Assembly (NCBI GenBank): GCA_033296685.1
Contig: MU854432.1
Coordinates: forward strand, 1-64,000
Length of the DNA stretch: 64,000 nucleotides
Source: Parachaetomium inaequale
Lineage: Eukaryota; Ascomycota; Sordariomycetes; Sordariales; Chaetomiaceae
Direction: 5' to 3'
A program made the position numbers and the translations under genes. Each line of letters begins with the position of its first letter. Position 1 is the stretch's first letter. Below, one piece after another: positions 43,966 through 53,149 of this stretch. The notes below the pieces were generated by a model that saw only the letters and a list, made by a program, of their open reading frames with translations, did no database searches and was not told the DNA's origin.

Positions 43966-45552
43966 CTAGCTTTGCTGGCGCGGCCGTGCGGTCGGAAGAA
44001 TATTACAAATGGTTACCGGCCTAATAAACGTTTGCTGATTGTTTAAATGGCTGGTAACTGGCGTTAATGGGGCTGGAGCAACGGCGGTTGTAGAATCGTC
44101 CTGAGCAGTCAAGTCCCCTTTTACCTTCCGACGCTCCTGCCTTATCTCAGCTGCCGTCTGCTGCTTGATAGGCTTTGTTGATGAGGTTGGATAGATAGCC
44201 GTTACGGGGTCGTGCTCCTGACCGCTGGATTTCCCTCTCTCCCGCTCCCTCTCCTGCTCCTCCTCCCTCTCACGCTCCCTGTCCCTCTCCCTCTCACGCT
44301 CCCTGTCCCTCTCCCTCTCACGCTCCCGCTCCCTTTCCCGCTCCCATTCTCTCTCACGCTCCCTATCCCTCACCCTGTCCCTCTCCCTCTCACGCTCCCG
44401 CTCCCTGTCCCTCTCCCTCTCACGCTCCCGCTCCCTCTCCCGCTCCCTATCCACCTCCCTCTCCCGCTCCCGCTCCCTCTCCCTGTCCCTCTCCCTCTCA
44501 CGCTCCCGCTCCCGCTCCCTTTCCCGCTCCCGTTCTCTCTCCCGCTCCCTCTCCCGCTCCCTCTCCCGCTCCCGCTCCCTTTCCCGATCCCTCTCCCGAC
44601 CCCTCTCCCGATCCCTCTCCCTTTCCCGCTCCCTTTCCCGCTCCCTTTCGCGGTCCATCTCCCGCTCCCGCCTCTGGCGGCATTCACTTGGTGTCCTCGG
44701 TTGGGACAACGAAGCGGGGGCTTTTGAATCGCAACACCCCGTAGGTCTCGGATGCTCTCCTTCCTCTTCGTCGGTGTCTTTGCGGAGAATCTTGGCGAGC
44801 GACTCAAATGGGTTTTGAGTTTTGCCAATGCCGTCAATTTTCTGGCCGGATACGAGTGCTTGCATTTCGTTAAGTTTGCTGGCCACTGACGACACCAGTG
44901 TTGTTATGGCGGCTTGATATTTCGTGCCCGCGGTCTTGTTCAACTTGGTGAGCTCGTCCCTGACCCCACGCCCCCGAATCCCAGGGAGGAGAAGATTAGC
45001 GGTTGCCATCTCCGCGTGACTGAAAAAATCCCCAATGGCTTCGTTCAAGTCTTGAAGCGAATGCACAATGTCGGATAGTGAACCCTCTTCTGGAGCATCG
45101 AGGCAGATGTTTCGTGTACGGCCGAGTGCCTGCCACGGGATACGATGGAGGAAAATAAACTCGTCCTTCGAAAATGGGTGAGGAATACCCAGGGCATCGC
45201 CTAGGGAGGTTGCGTCGAACACGCAAACGTCGGTCGGAAGCATTGCCGTAATAATGCGAGTGATGGTGACTTCATTGCCATAGCGGCCCCGCGCCCAGTT
45301 GAGTGCGTGCTTCTCATCCGCGAATACCGAGAGAAAGCAGCTTGGTTTAGCCTCCCTGGACCAATGAAAGTGGTTGGCAGTCTCCTGCTTCAGAGTCGCC
45401 TCGTCGGAGATGGGGGACGTGTTGGCCGCCCGAAGCTCACCAGTCACGCAGTCAGTCCCGTGCTGGGACGAAGCATGTGTCACTCTCCAGAGGAGTCTTG
45501 GCAGGGTTTCGGGAGCGCAGGTGTACTTTGTGACATCAAATGGCTTCTCCAT
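43966..45552 (-). CDS. DUF7587-type protein with a long Arg/Glu/Asp repeat tract
   Basis: A single exon encodes 528 residues. Residues 1-150 form a globular N-terminal domain: LPRLLWRVTHASSQHG, a short loop, HFHW, then CFLSVFADEKHALNWA and TITRIITAMLP. This matches the pattern of the fungal DUF7587 family. Its early Arg and later Ser-x-Ser-like strand recall ADP-ribosyltransferase-like folds, but that is speculation. A helical region (160-260) follows, then about 146 residues (294-439) of alternating Arg and Glu/Asp, a charged single-alpha-helix or RE-repeat tract as in some RNA-processing factors. A 90-residue Thr/Gln-rich tail ends the protein. No signal peptide is present, so it is probably nuclear or cytosolic. 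The function is unknown. Confidence 0.7.
   Translation of the reverse strand: MEKPFDVTKYTCAPETLPRLLWRVTHASSQHGTDCVTGELRAANTSPISDEATLKQETANHFHWSREAKPSCFLSVFADEKHALNWARGRYGNEVTITRIITAMLPTDVCVFDATSLGDALGIPHPFSKDEFIFLHRIPWQALGRTRNICLDAPEEGSLSDIVHSLQDLNEAIGDFFSHAEMATANLLLPGIRGRGVRDELTKLNKTAGTKYQAAITTLVSSVASKLNEMQALVSGQKIDGIGKTQNPFESLAKILRKDTDEEEGEHPRPTGCCDSKAPASLSQPRTPSECRQRREREMDRERERERERERERDRERGRERDRERERERERERERERERERERERERERERERERDREREREREREVDRERERERERERERDRERERERERDRVRDREREREWERERERERERERDRERERERDREREREEEQERERERGKSSGQEHDPVTAIYPTSSTKPIKQQTAAEIRQERRKVKGDLTAQDDSTTAVAPAPLTPVTSHLNNQQTFIRPVTICNILPTARPRQQS
44236..44673. repeat. hexanucleotide microsatellite-like tract inside a gene
   Basis: About 440 bases of CTCCCG, CTCCCT, CTCACG and related hexamers (read on the plus strand) lie inside the gene at 43966-45552. 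Unit changes are interspersed and there are no frame breaks, so the tract has expanded and contracted in steps of six or three. It encodes Arg-Glu/Arg-Asp in the gene frame, Gly/Ser/Arg repeats in a neighbouring minus frame and Leu-Pro repeats on the plus strand. Confidence 0.9.
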
Positions 45553-46253
45553 AATTGTGAGAGCGTTGTGGGTCTGAAATACTTGGGTAAAGTCCAGAGA
45601 TAGGTATATAGCGAAAAAAGACTATAGAGGAAGAGGAGAGAAGAGGGACCGACAGACAGGCGGCTGCCCATTAAACGTGCGATCGGGCAGCAACGGAGAT
45701 GCGAACTAGAAACCGGCGAATCAAGGTTCATGGATCTCTGTGGTACATGTACGTACTTGCCAGTTGGTGGCCTCGCGGATGCAGGCTGCGGTTGAACCAA
45801 CACACTCCCCTGTCATCCCGCCTCCGGTCTGCACGCCATTGTTGATGTTGTGCAGCGACCCCTGCGAGCACTCTCGCAAAGAACAGCACCCGCGGCATTT
45901 CTCATTACGGTCATCCGCAGGCGCATCATTGCATCACAAGCATGACCTGGTTCTCTAAAACTTGTGATATACATGTAAGACCGGTTTACGTAGTGGTACG
46001 GCCATGCTGCCGAACTTGCCACTGATATGCATTGATAATCGGCCTGAAACTGGTCTAGCAATAGTTACACATTGTAGTGCTCGTTTATTCATCCGAAAAA
46101 AACCACGTTCGATGCAGACCTCGGGAATATAGGGGCTCCAGCCCATGTTGATGAATCACGGTTAAGTAACTTAATGAGCAGAGAAAAACAAAGTGCACTC
46201 GCAACGATGAGAGGTAGAGGTTATTAGGTGTACTCAACTCCCAGTTTGACCTA
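45553..46253. other. intergenic
   Basis: It lies upstream of the Arg/Glu-repeat gene and downstream of the S33 peptidase gene. Minus-strand frames of 60-107 codons have no domain. No other feature is seen. Confidence 0.5.
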
Positions 46254-48059
46254 CTACCACCCTTTCCACGGCCCAGGCCAGTGGTCCTGAGCAAGCTCTT
46301 GTTGCGCCAGCCGAATCCGCCGCTCCTCGTCCCCGACAGACAGCGCCTGGAGAACAGCCGTCTTGTCCTCGGGCTTGGAAAAGTACGGCTTGCCGTCGGC
46401 TTCGCACTGCACATGTTCATCCGGCAGCGTCCCGTCGTACAAAAAGTCTCGCACATGGCGCGCAACACACATGGACGGCAGAACCAGCGAGCAGTGGCCG
46501 TACCCTTTGACCTCGACGATCCGGGATCCCTCAAACACGTCGTTTGCCGACTTTGCCGACAGCAGCGGACAGACAGGGTCATAAGTGGTCGTCAGCAGCA
46601 ACAGCGGGTGTGCCGTCTTGACCTTGCGCTTGGGAACGTAGCTGTGGGTGCGCGGAACCGCCCACGCCTGCTTGGAGAAGTAAAAGTCCACCTCAAAGTC
46701 GGTGAAGAGAGAGGACTGGTTGAAGAAGGGCAGCAGGTCGTCTAGCAACCCAAGCCGATCCGCGGGCCACTTGTCGGGCCCCGACGCGCCGTCGTTGAGG
46801 GAGATGAACTTGAGCGCGTCGCCGAGGCTTTCCCAGGCCGGCTCCCTGCCGTATGCCAGGAACGCAGCGGTCGCGTTGCCGCGGAACAGCGCAGCCAGAT
46901 TACTCGCGAGGTCCCTCCAAGTCGCGGGTTTATACAGCGCCGGAAACACGCCGTTCTGCCAGACCGCCCAGTAGTCGAGCACCCCATACGCCGTATTATT
47001 GACGTACACCCCGACCGGCTCGTCCTTCAATTTTTCCACCCCCTTCACCACCACCTCTAACAACTCCTCCTTGGACCCCGCCAGCCCGGCCAGCGCGCAA
47101 TCCCCCTCCCCAGCCTTGACGCACTCCTCCACGAACCCTTCCAGGACTCGATCCGTATCCGTCATCATCTCGGCATCCAACAACGCCTCATACCAGTCAA
47201 ACTGATTCGCCACGCCATCCACAATCATCCTCTCGGCCCTGTCCGGAAACATCGTGGCGTACGTCTGCCCCAGAATCGTCCCGTAACTAAACCCCCAGTA
47301 ATACAAGCCCTCCTGGCCCACCGCATCCAGAATGGAATTCATATCGGCCGCCGTCTGCGGCGTATTCACATAGCCCGCATAGTCCCCCATCGTCTCAGCG
47401 CAGGCGCGCACAAAGTTGCCCGTCCACGCCCACAGCTCGCCGCTGTCCTCGACGACCTTCTTGGCGCGCACGGCAGACAAGCGCTGGCGGGATTCCGGGG
47501 TGGGGTAGCAGCTCGCCCGCGGGCGGGATCCGTTCACGCCGCGCGGGTCGAAACCCAGCAGGTGGAAGCCGTCGCCGACGATGGCGGCGAGCTGGGCGCC
47601 GCCGCGGTGGATAGCTGAGGTGCCTGAGCCGCCGGGCCCGCCCGGGTTGAGGAGGAGGTTGCGGGTGGAGGCGGTGGGGTTGGGACTGCGCAGGCGGAGG
47701 AGCGGGATGGTGAAAGATTTGTTGTCGGGGAGATTGTTGGTGGTGTTGAAGTGATCCATGGGAACGGTCAGGGTGGCGCATTCCAGGGCGCGGTCGGCAA
47801 TGGCGCCGCAGGGGGTCCAGGGGATGTGCTCGCCCGGGTAGGTGACGGTTGGGGGGTGGTAGAAGGGAAGGTAAGGCCGGATGAGGGAGATGAAGATATG
47901 GACGATGAGGAAGACTGGAGCCCACATCAGGCTTTTGGCGAAGGCCTCGCGAAGCGTGTAGCGCCGCTGTGTGCCGTTGTTTGGAGGGTGGACAGTAGGC
48001 GACGGGCCCGGGAGCAGGGGCGCCCGCTCGCAGTCTCTTTGAGGTGAAGACTGTCCCAT
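46254..48059 (-). CDS. membrane-anchored S33 alpha/beta-hydrolase peptidase (TAP-like)
   Basis: A single exon encodes 601 residues. The protein has a 42-residue cytosolic N-terminus and one membrane helix at 43-61 (SLMWAPVFLIVHIFISLI), then a large extracellular or luminal domain, a type II topology. The alpha/beta-hydrolase core shows LLLNPGGPGGSG (oxyanion loop), LLGFDPRGVNGSRP, nucleophile elbow GFSYGT with S258, the acid in TTYDPVCP (D494) and GYGHCS (H522). The C-terminal part matches the TAP-like domain of tripeptidyl aminopeptidases of family S33, related to Streptomyces SlpD/E-type enzymes. It probably trims N-terminal peptides. N-glycosylation sites (NNT, NKS, NGS, NQS, NAT) agree with an external domain. 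Confidence 0.9.
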   Translation of the reverse strand: MGQSSPQRDCERAPLLPGPSPTVHPPNNGTQRRYTLREAFAKSLMWAPVFLIVHIFISLIRPYLPFYHPPTVTYPGEHIPWTPCGAIADRALECATLTVPMDHFNTTNNLPDNKSFTIPLLRLRSPNPTASTRNLLLNPGGPGGSGTSAIHRGGAQLAAIVGDGFHLLGFDPRGVNGSRPRASCYPTPESRQRLSAVRAKKVVEDSGELWAWTGNFVRACAETMGDYAGYVNTPQTAADMNSILDAVGQEGLYYWGFSYGTILGQTYATMFPDRAERMIVDGVANQFDWYEALLDAEMMTDTDRVLEGFVEECVKAGEGDCALAGLAGSKEELLEVVVKGVEKLKDEPVGVYVNNTAYGVLDYWAVWQNGVFPALYKPATWRDLASNLAALFRGNATAAFLAYGREPAWESLGDALKFISLNDGASGPDKWPADRLGLLDDLLPFFNQSSLFTDFEVDFYFSKQAWAVPRTHSYVPKRKVKTAHPLLLLTTTYDPVCPLLSAKSANDVFEGSRIVEVKGYGHCSLVLPSMCVARHVRDFLYDGTLPDEHVQCEADGKPYFSKPEDKTAVLQALSVGDEERRIRLAQQELAQDHWPGPWKGW

Positions 48060-50184
48060 GGTGGCAGAAATGAGTCGTGATCGCTTGCTTGGCGACGGAT
48101 GCGGCCGTTGAACGGTGGCTCGCAGTTGCGGCGGCTACCCTCTTTCAATAAGAGGGTTGAGGAGCAAGATGATGCGAGTCCGTTGTCTCGGCCGGACGCG
48201 CACTGCGGGGCAAATCTCAGCTGCGCCTCGGCTCCACTCCCCCAATGGGAAGGAGGCTGTGGTGAATCCCGCTCGTGCACGAATGGGGAAGCTCAACTTT
48301 CTTTCGACGTCCTGTGTCACTCCGCAGGCAGCAATGGGCAACAGTCATTATTGCGTTTGCTAGTACCCCGCATTATTATCCAGACCGACAGATTCCGTCA
48401 GACAACCAATGGGTCTTGACGGTTACTGGAGGGCTGATTGGAAGGCGCGGGAAAGGTCACGTCAGCCAGCCCCTTATTCCATGTAGGTTTTCGGGGCTCG
48501 ATCGATTGCCGCTTGCTTGCCAGCTCTTCCAGTGACCACCACTCCTCCCTGCAGCTTTGTCAGTAGGATCCCGGAAACCTGAACCGTTATTGCGTTCCAT
48601 GGACCCTGGGAAGGCCGCCGTGAAGGTTGGGTGCCGTGGATACAAACGCGCACAATACACAGATAGGAAACACCTTGCTGCATGTTTCGGCAAAGATGAG
48701 AGCGGCGAATTGATGGGTAAAGAGCTTGAAACACCACAGTGCCTTTTGGGCTCCGTGTGAATGAGAGGGATGGGTGGTTGCTGTGGTTATGGGGTCAGGG
48801 GCGTGAAGAAGTAAACAAAGGACCCACTTCCAGAAAAGGGGCATGAAACAGAGCCCTAATCTGATTTCGTCTCATGAACGCGCTCAATGGGAAAGTGACA
48901 GCACGTACAGTGCGAAGGAAACGCGTCACGCGTCATGAATCAAGCTCACGGCTTTCTGCCTCTGGCTCTGGGTCCGGTTCTCGTAATTGGCATTGGCGCC
49001 AGGACCTACATTCGAGCGATGTTATCGCACATGCGAGTAGAGGACATAGTCACTCGGACCGGTCATAGTAAAGATGTATTACATTGGACTTGATGCAGGA
49101 GAATTGACATACTACCAGTCGTGATCAAGGTTAGCCGAGGTGTCAAGACCCAAAACGCCACTTCCAAGACGAGGTTTCCTCCCGGGCGCCAGAATCATGG
49201 TTTTACTCCTGCAGCTACATGTAAACACATCGACTTCAACCTTGGCGCGGCGAAACTCAAAGAGCTGGCCCAGGAGTTGGTACCCTGGCACATTTGGTGA
49301 CACAAACAAGTCCTATCAGAGAGGTCGGGGACGGAGCTTGTGCTGCATCAGCCCTTAAAACAGGCTCAAGCGACTGCAGCCAAATGAATGTTGACTATGC
49401 AGTCGAGTGACACAAGGCGAGTGTGTTTTTCAGCAGCCAGGTTCTGCCACCTGCTCCAAATGTGCTCGGGATGATGAGCTGCAAAGAAGGGCCGGCCCCG
49501 GATGCAAAGGGGCAAACATTGGCCATCACGCAACCCGAGATGGCGATCATCGGCCGTAGATTGATTGACACACAAACCTCAACGCAAAGTCTGGAACATG
49601 ATCAACCACCCTTCCTGTATGATTAAGGCAAACATTGAGGCCCAAACGGCCGAGACTAAGTCATATACCACGAGGAGGCAGTCGTCCTTTGTCTAAAGTG
49701 TGATGTACCTCCAAGGCGAGGGCACCTTAGCCTGGCGTGAATATTCTTGACGATTCATCGCGGGTATTTGCTGTTGCCAACACGGAATCTGCCCGCTCCT
49801 GCTGCGTATGGTTGGGACTAAAGTAAACCCAGGGGCCTACTGGCCGTTACTCTACGGCATGTGATGCTTCTGGAAATGGGACGGAGTGAATCAGCGCGAA
49901 CCTGACGCGTCACCGGAGGCAGTAACTTGCACGCGCAACAATGAGGGCTGGCCCATCGCGCAACAGCCAGTTGCGCACTGAAGCGCAACGAAAAGGCCTG
50001 GCGGGATATCGGATCGGCCCTGGGATCTCTCGCCTATAAATACTTCCTTCCTCAACCACTTCCAGACCTCTTCTTCCTTTTCACCACCAACCACATCTTC
50101 CTCACGAGCAAGAACTTGTCCATCTCCTCGTCTCCCACTCCAATTCCACAGTCAAACCATACCACAACCAAGAACACTGCCAAG
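48060..50184. other. 2.1-kb divergent intergenic region
   Basis: It holds the promoter of the S33 peptidase (minus) and of the secreted double-psi-barrel gene (plus). The TATA box of the latter is listed separately. A CT-rich leader (50045-50110) precedes its start. Short frames elsewhere (48457-48844 minus, 49112-49575) are not supported. Confidence 0.5.
50035..50041 (+). promoter_or_regulatory. TATA box of the secreted barrel protein gene
   Basis: TATAAAT lies in the context CGCCTATAAATACTTCC, 150 bases before the ATG at 50185. It is followed by a pyrimidine-rich leader and CAACCACATC-type initiator sequence. A strong TATA and long CT tract are typical of highly expressed secreted-protein genes in fungi. 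Confidence 0.75.
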
Positions 50185-50763
50185 ATGTTCGCCTCTACCA
50201 TCACTTCCGTCCTGGCCATCACGGCCACCCTCCTCGGCGCCGTCGCCGCGACTCCCATCTCCGCCACCGGCGCCATAGAGGCCGCCGGTGCCGACAAGCG
50301 TGCTGCCCTCACCTCGGGCAAGTTCACGTACTACAACGCCGGCCTGGGCGCCTGTGGCCAGACCCACAGCGATGCCGACCTCGTCGTGGCCATGAGCCGT
50401 AGGTCAAGCCCATTTTCTTTTTTTCTCTTCATCAACCGGTGGCTCCCAGCCGCTCCCAACACACCACCTCCGCCCCCAAGCTGCTCCTTCTGCCCCGATT
50501 TGAACCCAAAAAGACCAGTGACTGACATCGTTTGCCCGGCAGACGTCGACTTCGACCCCTCCTCCCCGAACGGCAGCCCCAACAACAACCCGCTGTGCGG
50601 CCGCCGCATCCGCGCCGCCATCGGCGGCAAGACTGTCGACGTCACCGTCGTCGACCGCTGCGAGGCCTGCAACTCGGGTGACCTCGACCTGAGCCCCACT
50701 GCCTTTGGCGTGCTGTCTGCTCTCAGCGTTGGGGTCATCCAGGGGACTTGGGAGTGGATTTGA
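50185..50763 (+). CDS. secreted double-psi-beta-barrel (RlpA/expansin-like) protein
   Basis: Two exons (50185-50398, 50543-50763) give 144 residues. The 144-base intron (GTAGGT to CCGGCAG) is a multiple of three and free of stops, so the whole stretch also reads as one open frame. The spliced form is preferred because it restores the barrel sequence VVAMSHVDFDP. Signal peptide 1-22 (MFASTITSVLAITATLLGAVAA) and a short propeptide ending at KR are followed by GKFTYYNAGLGACGQTHSD, NPLCGRRIRA and VTVVDRCEACNSGDLDLSP, the classic motif set with the catalytic-type Asp in VVDRC and DLDLSP. Family members are small wall- or plant-surface-associated proteins without proven enzyme activity. Confidence 0.9.
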   Translation: MFASTITSVLAITATLLGAVAATPISATGAIEAAGADKRAALTSGKFTYYNAGLGACGQTHSDADLVVAMSRRSSPFSFFLFINRWLPAAPNTPPPPPSCSFCPDLNPKRPVTDIVCPADVDFDPSSPNGSPNNNPLCGRRIRAAIGGKTVDVTVVDRCEACNSGDLDLSPTAFGVLSALSVGVIQGTWEWI

Positions 50764-51349
50764 GTCCGTGGGGATCCGGGCTCACTTCGGGGAGATTTGA
50801 GGGGGATTGGGACTCGGGATTGCGGTGTCTGGGCTGGGAAGTGGGCTGGAGGTTACACAGGCGGTCGGGTCAGGGATGGACGGGGGGTTGAGTTCATGGT
50901 TCGGCTTGGTCTGGTGGGACAGTGACTTCCTGGGCTGGGCTGGAGGTGGATCGCTTTCGGGAGGTACTCAAATCAATGGTTCCCCTCTGTTTACTGCTTC
51001 CCTGCTGGTGTGATGACTTGAGTGACTGTGACTGTTGAGCCTGGCTTGCCGAGCAGGCCTGGGATGGATTTGCTCGGCAGGCCATTCATTGTGTTCAGGC
51101 ACACCTTCATTTACCTTGATCGCGTGACATGACGCGTCTTGACGCGTCTGTCAGTGCAAATTGTCAAGAAACCTTCCCAGAACCTTATGCGTAACACCTT
51201 GGAGGTCGACTCGAAACACAGTGTTGCCCTTCTGGGCATAATTCCTCCTTGTCCCCACCATCTATCGGTCATGTTCCGCAAAGCTGCTCACAATGCGTAC
51301 CCAATGCCCGCCCGTCTCAGAGGCCTATTCTTCCTACCAGAATTACTTG
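50764..51349. other. convergent intergenic region
   Basis: This is the 3' flank of the barrel gene and the HeLo-like gene. A GGTTTGG/TGGGCTGG-rich stretch lies at 50800-50950. ACGCGTC occurs twice near 51130-51147 (GACGCGTCTTGACGCGTCTG), a small direct repeat. Nothing else is seen. Confidence 0.5.
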
Positions 51350-52708
51350 TTAACCCCTTGCATGTGAGGAGCCAGGCGCAGCCGCTTTCCTCTGGGCGTC
51401 CAGCTTCATGTTCGAGACCTCCTCGAGCTGCTTCCTGACCAGTTCCCTCGCAATCTGTTCCTGCTTCTGTTCCTCTTCAGCCTCTGCTTTACGCTCGTCT
51501 TCCCCACTGTTAGCTGGACCTGCAGTGGTAGCTGGTACGTGTACCGGATTTCAACCCACACTTTGTCTTGCGGCGCCCAAAAATAGGGAAGGCGCATTGC
51601 GGAATTTCCGAGTCCCAGTCCTTCTTGCAAATCAAGGTGTCAAAGGGAGGGTTGTTTTCGGCGATGATGAAGGTTGTCTCCCTCTTCTGGGAATCCTTGG
51701 GACGATACCACTCGAGGGTGATCTCCCTTTGCGGCTTGAGCTTGTATCCGCCCAACATGGTCAGCTCCCACTCTCTCTGCTCGCCCTCAGGTATTTCCCT
51801 GATTTTTCCTTGCTTCACATCATACTTGTCGAGGATCTTGTGGCTAATGAAATTCTCATCGCTGTAGGTGTCGATCTTGTTCCGTAGAGGAACCCACTGG
51901 AATCTCTCGGATGGTTCGGTGGAGTCTGTCTCGAAGATGATGATGAGGTCTCTAGTGAAGTCAGAGGCGAGCAGATTGGCGAGATCTCGATTGAAGCGTT
52001 GCAGCCTCCCCCTGCGGTTCCGAGGGCTGGTCGAGTGGTCGCCCTGATTTGTTGACCTTGCTGTTCCCCCAGTACCGCTACCACTAGCGGTGTTGGCCCT
52101 GTCATTATGAGCCACTTCTTCATCGCTCCCATAGCCGTCTGGGTCCAGGAGTAGCTGGGCTATTTCCGCACTGATATCTTTGGATAAGAACAAGACTGAG
52201 CCGACATAGACTTGCGGGAACATACCTGACTTGAAGCAGTTGACGATTTAACCGCAAACTTTGGAGTTGGAATACGTTAGACCTGTATCATATCGTATCA
52301 CTGGTATGGGCAAGTGCCTTACTCTGAGGACAGGTCACGGAGCAGGAGCACCGAGTCTCGAAACGAATGGTATGTGGCCAATAATTCTTCGTCTCGGAAT
52401 GTGATGTTTAACATTCGCGAAATGGGTCTCTTTTTCGAAAGAATCCGCTCAAGGATTTGCAGAAGACGCAAATGGTCCTCATGGCAGAGCATAAGAGTCC
52501 GCTCAAGGGACCGCGGCAGCGGTGTCGGGTGGCTTTGCGATGTGACAATCTCGACGCATTCCGCAAGGATATGCTGAAGGACTGTTATTTCGCGCTCTAT
52601 TCTTCGGAGAGTATCGGCGCTCTTGACGAAGTTCTGGACAAGGAGCAGGGTCGTTGCAGAGAAGTGCAAGAGTGAGGAGACGGTCGCGATAGCGACCAAA
52701 GGCTCCAT
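51350..52708 (-). CDS. HeLo-like N-terminal-domain protein with acidic coiled-coil tail
   Basis: Four exons (52323-52708, 52226-52258, 51562-52170, 51350-51506) give 394 residues. The second exon is only 33 bases; including it keeps the frame (LSSDLRLNRQLLQVSAEIAQLL). The last intron (51507-51561, donor GTGTGG) is the least certain, but it joins FGRRKTN to a coiled-coil tail (GEDERKAEAEEEQKQEQIAR). Residues 1-130 (EPLVAIATVSSLLHFSATTL, IEREITVLQHILAECV) resemble the fungal HeLo-like N-terminal domain found in front of NLR-type incompatibility proteins. Here no NTPase domain follows; instead there is a Ser/Asn-rich linker and an unknown beta-rich region (ERFQWVPLRNKIDTYSDENF). The gene shares its promoter with a divergent DUF6594 gene. 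Confidence 0.72.
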
Positions 52709-53149
52709 GTTGGTCGAGGAATTTGAGCGAGTGCTGAGTCGGTGAATCAGTGCTAAGGCTTTGTGTCTCGAGGGGGCAGATGTTGTTCCCAGCTTAATTC
52801 CAAACCAGAAAGATGGGGGGCGGATATCATTAAGACTGGAGCCTGCTCTAGAGGAGTCCCCTTGATTGGGCAGGGTGTTGCTGCATGGCGTTGAGCTGAA
52901 GCGCTGCGCCACAGGATCGAAGTGATACCAGAGGCCACTGGGAAGGCGTCGGCGCGCACTTGACGCCCAGAAAATGCCTAAATGATCATTTGGACTTGAC
53001 ACATCGATCATAGCCATCTTCCATCTTCTTCACCAGGTGCAAGGTAGTCAACCGTACCGAGTAAGTTCCCACAACTACCAAAACTTCACGAGACTACTTG
53101 ATTACTATACCCTGGGTAGCCACCTCGGAGTTACTACTAGTTTGGAGAT
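52709..53149. promoter_or_regulatory. shared divergent promoter of the HeLo-like and DUF6594 genes
   Basis: Only 441 bases separate the two starts, so both genes must draw on it. The minus frame is open through most of the region (to 53017) but its translation is unlike the HeLo-like domain, so I treat it as non-coding. A near-repeat (CTACTTGATTACTATAC, then TTACTACTAG) and AT-richer DNA lie at 53090-53150, next to the DUF6594 start. Confidence 0.5.

Noticed and set aside
44212..44727. Plus-strand frame encoding Leu-Pro repeats, apparently hydrophobic
   Set aside because: It is the antisense reading of the Arg/Glu repeat of the real gene and has no independent support.
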